Source: Mangrovimicrobium sp033283325
GTDB lineage: Bacteria > Pseudomonadota > Gammaproteobacteria > Pseudomonadales > Halieaceae
Assembly (NCBI GenBank): GCA_033283325.1
Contig: JAWMQO010000003.1
Span: 372,001-436,000 of the forward strand
DNA length: 64,000 bases
Reading direction: 5' to 3'
Below are positions 59,799 through 64,000 of this stretch, piece after piece. The first letter of the stretch is position 1. Every line of letters starts with the position of its first letter. Position numbers and translations under genes: made by a program. Under the pieces are notes generated by a model. That model was not told the DNA's origin and did not search any database. It saw only the letters and a list, made by a program, of their open reading frames with translations.

Positions 59799-61466
59799 CT
59801 ACTGGCAGTCCGGGTCGGCGGCGTCGACCAGCGCGTCGCAATCGTTGTCCACGCCGTCACTGCAGCGCTTGCCGCCCTTTTCCCGGCTGGAGCATTCACT
59901 CACCGTACAGTCGCTGTCAAAGGCATCCACGTCGCCGTCGCAGTCGTTGTCCAGGCCATCGTTGCAGGTGGCCTCGGTTAATTCTGTGGCTGTGCATGAG
60001 CCGCAATCCAGTTCGCAACTCAGGGAGGACTCCCCGCCCTCGCACTGGTTGTCGCCACAGCAGTAGCTGGGGCCGACTGGCACGGGAACCAGCGTGCAGG
60101 ACTCGCCGCAGTAATTCACATCGCAGCCCACACTGTTCGCCGGCCCGGGAGAACCGCAGCAAAAACGCGCCTGCGGATTGCCCTTTTGCTGGCCGGCGCA
60201 GTCGCTGGGACAGGTCTCGCAATTCTCCCCGACCTGGCCTTCGCAAACGCCGTTCCCGCAACTGGGCCCTTCGATCGGACCCATGATGCAGTCGGTGGGA
60301 CAGTTGGAGCAATTCTCGCCGGCTTCACACACGCCGTTGAGGTTACAGTCAGACTCGATGCATTCGCTGGCGTCGATAGTGCATTGCGCCGTACAGGAAA
60401 GATCGCCGATACCACCGTAATCACCGCAGCTGGCGCCACCGAACTGGCCACCGTCACACTGCTCCCCCGATTCGAGAATGCCGTTTCCACATACCGCGGT
60501 GCTGACGACGGACCAACCGATATCGGCCATCAGCTCGTCGGTCATATCGAGACCGGAGTCCAGGTTTGAGTTGATGAAGGGCTCCATCAGCAGATTCGGG
60601 GTGGTTCCCGGATCCCAGTGGGACACCGAGGACCCCGGTTCCACTGGCGTAGGGGTATAAACCCGAACCCGACCCTCTGTATCCGTACCGATGGAGAGCG
60701 AGCCCGAGACAGCGCTCACCTCGGCGCCGGTCCAGACCACCCTTTGAGGACTGATGGCGGAGAGCTGGCGCTGGGCGTTGGTCATCTGGGGCCAGAGCAA
60801 ATTGAGGTTATTGTCCCTGAGGAAGCTACCGTAAACATCGGGGATACCGAATAGCCAGTTGCCGGTGGTCTCGTCGACAAAGCTGGAGAAGCCGAGGCCA
60901 TGGGCAAATTCGTGCAGTACCACAACCAGCAGGTCGATATCCCCACCGTGATTGTGGTCCAGTCCGAGGTACCAGTCTGTGCCGATCAGGCAGTCTTCGT
61001 TGTTGTCGATTGCACTATTGAAAGTTGCGGATATGTCGGGGAGCCCCGGGTCGATGTCAGCGCCGACCAGGGCATTGGCGAGTGCGATGTGGTACCACGT
61101 TCCCGCGATTGGTGCGCCCGGGAAATCGGCCGCGAGATTGAGCGGACCCGCGCCCCCAAGGACAGCGGAGAATAAATCGCAGTACATCGGGTCGAACTGG
61201 GCGCGCACCACAATCGGCACGTCGCTGTCGAGGACCTCACCCCAGATACGGGCCGCTTCCTGGAATACCGCCAGCCGCTGCGCACCCAGGGTGGTACCCA
61301 TATTACCGCCGACCGGCACCGCCGGCGTGGGGTCATTGAAGCCTTCGCCGGCGCCATCCGCGCTGACGACCAGTATCGGGGCGGCTGTTGCCGGCTGCAT
61401 GATGATGGCAAACAGAAAACCCAGGAAAAATGCCCGGCAGGCCTGGCGCAGGGCGGTCAGATTCAT
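59799..61466 (-). CDS. Secreted metzincin-like protein with Cys-rich MopE-type C-terminus
   Basis: A 555-residue protein with a signal peptide (about 1-28, ATAAPIL). Residue H185 starts VLHEFAHGLGF, the HExxHxxG zinc motif, but the third metzincin His is replaced by Ser (position 195). From about 330 the chain is Cys-rich, with CGNGILESGEQCDGGQFGG and two copies of the Asp-rich repeat DGLDNDCDGDVDAFDSDC and DGVDNDCDALVDAADPDC, likely calcium- or copper-binding and known from MopE-like surface proteins. The start overlaps the stop of the 140-residue partner by ATGA. Confidence 0.82.
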   Translation of the reverse strand: MNLTALRQACRAFFLGFLFAIIMQPATAAPILVVSADGAGEGFNDPTPAVPVGGNMGTTLGAQRLAVFQEAARIWGEVLDSDVPIVVRAQFDPMYCDLFSAVLGGAGPLNLAADFPGAPIAGTWYHIALANALVGADIDPGLPDISATFNSAIDNNEDCLIGTDWYLGLDHNHGGDIDLLVVVLHEFAHGLGFSSFVDETTGNWLFGIPDVYGSFLRDNNLNLLWPQMTNAQRQLSAISPQRVVWTGAEVSAVSGSLSIGTDTEGRVRVYTPTPVEPGSSVSHWDPGTTPNLLMEPFINSNLDSGLDMTDELMADIGWSVVSTAVCGNGILESGEQCDGGQFGGASCGDYGGIGDLSCTAQCTIDASECIESDCNLNGVCEAGENCSNCPTDCIMGPIEGPSCGNGVCEGQVGENCETCPSDCAGQQKGNPQARFCCGSPGPANSVGCDVNYCGESCTLVPVPVGPSYCCGDNQCEGGESSLSCELDCGSCTATELTEATCNDGLDNDCDGDVDAFDSDCTVSECSSREKGGKRCSDGVDNDCDALVDAADPDCQ

Positions 61467-61885
61467 TGCTCATCCCCTCCGCGGCCAGCAGCCTTGAGGG
61501 ACTGCGCAACTTCAGACTCGGAATGGCTGCAATTAAGATGAACGTGGCCCGACTCCGAAACCGTGGCTGTACCCATGTTCTGGAAACGGCCCTCCAGATT
61601 GAGCAGCCGCGTACCATCGGGGAGTTGCCTGACCTGGAGGCCACGCCCCGATCGACTGAGCATCTTTTGCTCGGCTATGGAGAGTCCCGGTGGATTCACG
61701 CCCTCGGGCGGGCCGCCGACCCTGCCCGTGTCCGGGTCGATATACACCCGCGATGCGCTGCTGCCGGCAGCCTGGCTGGCGGCTGCGGCGTCGGGTGCGC
61801 TGCTCTCCTCCTCCCCGCCCAGAACAGCAGGCGCGAAGGCAAGCGACAGGCACAGCCAACTGGCCAGAAAATTCCCTTTCAACAT
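61463..61885 (-). CDS. Small exported protein, partner of the metzincin-like protein
   Basis: A 140-residue protein with a signal peptide ending near AVLGGEE, an Ala/Ser linker (about 30-45) and a conserved-looking domain RVYIDPDTGRVGGPPEG ... LLNLEGRFQNMGTATV. The layout resembles the post-PEP-CTERM-1 class of small secreted proteins that accompany HEFAHGLGF-type metalloproteins, but I am not certain of that assignment. Translational coupling by ATGA with the downstream gene suggests a chaperone-like or inhibitor/pro-domain role. Confidence 0.65.
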   Translation of the reverse strand: MLKGNFLASWLCLSLAFAPAVLGGEEESSAPDAAAASQAAGSSASRVYIDPDTGRVGGPPEGVNPPGLSIAEQKMLSRSGRGLQVRQLPDGTRLLNLEGRFQNMGTATVSESGHVHLNCSHSESEVAQSLKAAGRGGDEQ

Positions 61886-62045
61886 GTGCTCCCCCAGGAG
61901 GCAAGCAATGGGCTTACCTCTTCCATGGCTATTCAGGAAGCCTAGCCCATTTGAGCCGAACTAAAATTCGATTCAGGGGGGAAATCCGGGATATGTGATA
62001 CATGCCCGGATGGACTGAAGTGAGCGGTTTTCAGCCAATGCCCTT

Positions 62046-62074
62046 AAAAAAAAGCCGGTGCACAAGGCACCGGC
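62046..62074 (-). terminator. Rho-independent terminator after ahpF, minus strand
   Basis: An 8-bp stem (62054-62061 with 62067-62074, GCCGGTGC/GCACCGGC) with a 5-nt loop is followed on the minus strand by eight T residues. It lies 27 bp beyond the ahpF stop codon. Confidence 0.92.
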
Positions 62075-62100
62075 AAGCAGGGATCTCCCGGCCGCAGGGG

Positions 62101-63684
62101 TCACGCGGCCAGATCTTCCTCGCTGGGCAGCGGGTTGAGCATGAGGTGCTCGAAAGCCGCCAGTGACGCCTTTGCGCCCTCTCCCATGGAGATGACGATC
62201 TGCTTGTAGGGCACGGTGGTGACGTCGCCGCAGGCGAAGATGCCCTCCTCGGAGGTGCGGCCCTTCTCGTCGATGACCACCTCGCCGTGGGGCGTGAGTT
62301 CCACCACGCCATCCAGGAACTGGCTGTTGGGCACCAGGCCGATCTGCACGAACACACCTGCCAGGTCGACGCTCTTCTGCTCGCCACTCTCGCGCTCTTC
62401 GTAGGCGATGGAGCTGACCTTGCCGCCTTCGGCGAGAATTTCCCTGGTCGCCACGTTCTTCAGGATGGTGATGTTGTCGCGCTTCTCGGCCTGGTCCACC
62501 AGTACCTGGTCCGCCTTCAGTTGCGGCAGGAATTCGAACACGGTCACCGACTTGACGATGCCCGCCAGGTCCAACGCCGCCTCGATGCCTGAGTTGCCAC
62601 CACCGATGACCGCCACGTCCTTGCCCTTGAAGAAGGGGCCGTCGCAGTGCGGGCAGTAAGCCACGCCGTTACCCACGTTCTCCTTCTCACCGGGAATGCC
62701 GAGTTCCCTCCAGCGCGCGCCGGTGGCGACGATCAGGGTGCGGGTGTCGATACGCTCACCCGAGGACAGGGTCAAACGCTTGATCTCGCCCTTCTCGATG
62801 TCTGTTACCCGCAGGTGTTCCTTGAGGGTGACGTTGTATTCACGCAGGTGCTCCAGCATCTTTCCGGACAGTTCCGGCCCGGTGGTGTAGGGCACGGAGA
62901 TCAGGTTCTCGATACCCATGGTGTCCTTCACCTGGCCACCGATGCGATCGGCCACCACGGTGACATTGAGGCCCTTGCGCGCGGCGTAGATCGCCGCCGC
63001 GACACCAGCGGGGCCACCGCCGATCACGGTGACGTCCTGCAGCGGCAGGGCCGCCTCGTCCGCGGGCCTGGCGATCTCCGGGTAGGCTTCCAGCAGCTTG
63101 TCCACCAGCGCGGCAGCGTCGACTTTACCGTTGGCGAAGAGTTCGCCGTTCAGGTAGACGCTGGGCACGCCCTGGATCTCACGCTGTTCGATCAGCTCGG
63201 GGTACAGGCCGCCGTCGATCATCTCGGCGCTGATGCGCGGACTCAGCAGGGCGAACTGGTTCAGGGCCTGCACCACGTCCGGGCAGTTATGGCAGCTGAG
63301 GCTGATGAAGACCTCGAAGTGCAGGTCTTCACTGACGTTGCCGATCATGTTGGCGATGCTGTCGTCCAGCTTGATCGCGGTGCCGGAACTGTGCAGCAGG
63401 GCCAGCACCAGCGAGTTGAATTCGTGGCCGGCGGGAATGCCGGAGAAGCGAATGCCAGTGTCCTCGCCGTCCGCTTCCAGCAGGAAGCTGACCGGGCTGC
63501 GCAGGCGGTCGGCGCAGTCGCGCTCTTCCACGGCGATCTTGTCTGAGACGCCGGCGATGCCTTCGAGAAACTCCAGCAGTTCGGCGCGTTTGCCGTGCTC
63601 GCCCGTTTGCAGGACGAAGGTCACGGCCTTTTGCATGTTGGCGGTGTAGCCCTTGAGTGCTTCGAGAATATCCTTGGTCAACAC
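62101..63684 (-). CDS. ahpF: Alkyl hydroperoxide reductase subunit F
   Basis: A 527-residue flavoprotein, close to the usual 521. The N-terminal tandem thioredoxin-fold domain has SLSCHNCPDVVQ (redox CHNC, about 129-132); then come the FAD fold VIGGGPAGVAAAIYAARKG, the thioredoxin-reductase-type redox pair in YCPHCDGPFF, the NAD fold VIGGGNSGIEAALDLAG, and GIFACGDVTTVPYKQI at the C-terminus. The start is a GTG (63682-63684) after AGGGAG. It passes electrons from NADH to AhpC in peroxide removal; ahpC is not in this window. The redox pair is CPHC rather than the usual CATC. Confidence 0.95.
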   Translation of the reverse strand: MLTKDILEALKGYTANMQKAVTFVLQTGEHGKRAELLEFLEGIAGVSDKIAVEERDCADRLRSPVSFLLEADGEDTGIRFSGIPAGHEFNSLVLALLHSSGTAIKLDDSIANMIGNVSEDLHFEVFISLSCHNCPDVVQALNQFALLSPRISAEMIDGGLYPELIEQREIQGVPSVYLNGELFANGKVDAAALVDKLLEAYPEIARPADEAALPLQDVTVIGGGPAGVAAAIYAARKGLNVTVVADRIGGQVKDTMGIENLISVPYTTGPELSGKMLEHLREYNVTLKEHLRVTDIEKGEIKRLTLSSGERIDTRTLIVATGARWRELGIPGEKENVGNGVAYCPHCDGPFFKGKDVAVIGGGNSGIEAALDLAGIVKSVTVFEFLPQLKADQVLVDQAEKRDNITILKNVATREILAEGGKVSSIAYEERESGEQKSVDLAGVFVQIGLVPNSQFLDGVVELTPHGEVVIDEKGRTSEEGIFACGDVTTVPYKQIVISMGEGAKASLAAFEHLMLNPLPSEEDLAA

Positions 63685-63869
63685 GGTACGACTCCCTCTG
63701 AGAAAAATATGGGCTGCTTCTGCAGCGAACAAGCCCATAGTAGGGGGAACCCTTCGATCTGAAAATTAGAATAATCTCATCACTGCGATCCAAAATACTG
63801 AACAATCAGGGCCGCCAAGCCTGCGTCCCCAGGCAGCCCGGCCGGCGCTGCCCGGGACGCCAGTAGCCG

Positions 63870-64000
63870 CTAAGGCTCCAGCAGCAAAGGCAGGCGATCC
63901 ACCCCCAGTACGCCCCCGGTGTGGTACTCGTACTGCTCGCCGGGCTGCATGCTGATCCTGCTGAAGCGCGAGAGAAAGGCCTCCAGCACCACGCGAATTT
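63870..64000 (-). CDS. 3' end of a probable cytochrome P450 gene (truncated by the window edge)
   Basis: The minus-strand frame entering at 64000 encodes 43 residues before TAG at 63870-63872: RVVLEAFLSRFSRISMQPGE followed by HTGGVLGVDRLPLLLEP. The LR/RVVLEAFLSRF helix and the final G-x-x-x-LP-LxL strand resemble the C-terminus of bacterial P450s after the haem Cys loop. The haem motif itself would lie outside the window, so the call is tentative. Confidence 0.55.
   Translation of the reverse strand, partial: IRVVLEAFLSRFSRISMQPGEQYEYHTGGVLGVDRLPLLLEP

Overview
The window is GC-rich, densely coded DNA from what looks like an environmental, probably marine, gammaproteobacterium of the Halieaceae/Spongiibacteraceae kind. 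That placement is inferred from two TonB receptors, two PQQ dehydrogenases, Tat-exported catabolic proteins and codon style; no rRNA or core marker gene is present to prove it. I saw no tRNA, rRNA, CRISPR array, prophage or intact insertion sequence.

Most of the window (about 0-47 kb) reads as one large catabolic island. Its layout is: (i) 18-9,362, an enone reductase, an MFS importer and a GntR regulator, then a minus-strand operon of a divergent isopropylmalate-dehydratase-like pair, an iron alcohol dehydrogenase, an isocitrate-lyase-type C-C lyase, a cysteine amidohydrolase and a second enone reductase; (ii) 9,618-13,073, a membrane protein and a TonB receptor; (iii) 13,267-18,523, an export/oxidation operon (FAD-linked oxidase, cytochrome c, amine-oxidase-like flavoprotein, DUF1838 protein, secreted protein); (iv) 18,714-26,526, a Crp/Fnr regulator and an operon of hydantoinase/oxoprolinase subunits, a canonical LeuCD-like pair and an exported alpha/beta hydrolase; (v) 26,839-31,279, an operon with two more DUF1838 proteins, a beta-lactamase-fold esterase and a DUF3089 hydrolase; (vi) 31,443-35,421, a second FAD-linked oxidase, a double alpha/beta hydrolase and a second Crp/Fnr regulator; (vii) 35,656-46,718, a second TonB receptor, a frameshifted cupin, a GPH transporter, a flavin monooxygenase, an HMG-CoA-lyase-like and CaiB-type CoA-transferase pair, a second cysteine amidohydrolase and two PuuE-like deacetylases.

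Taken together the island could import a substrate through TonB and MFS transporters, oxidise it outside the cytoplasm (FAD oxidase, cytochrome c, DUF1838 proteins), hydrolyse ester or amide bonds, reduce enones, and break the carbon skeleton through hydratase, lyase and CoA-lyase steps. The substrate is not identified. Many functions occur in pairs or triplets. Two short DNA motifs recur in its promoters: TTG-N-TATA-N-CA, including one copy just before the GntR gene, and a Crp/Fnr-like NTGAC-N4 dyad. They suggest a locally wired regulon.

The right-hand part (47-64 kb) is more varied: a NarL-type two-component system, an operon with an MFS transporter, PQQ dehydrogenase, SnoaL-like protein and CPT-family kinase, a secreted metallopeptidase-like TPR protein, a non-coding 252-bp element with 30-bp inverted ends, a PQQ-cytochrome c dehydrogenase, a secreted metzincin-like protein with a small partner, AhpF, and the 3' end of what looks like a cytochrome P450 gene.
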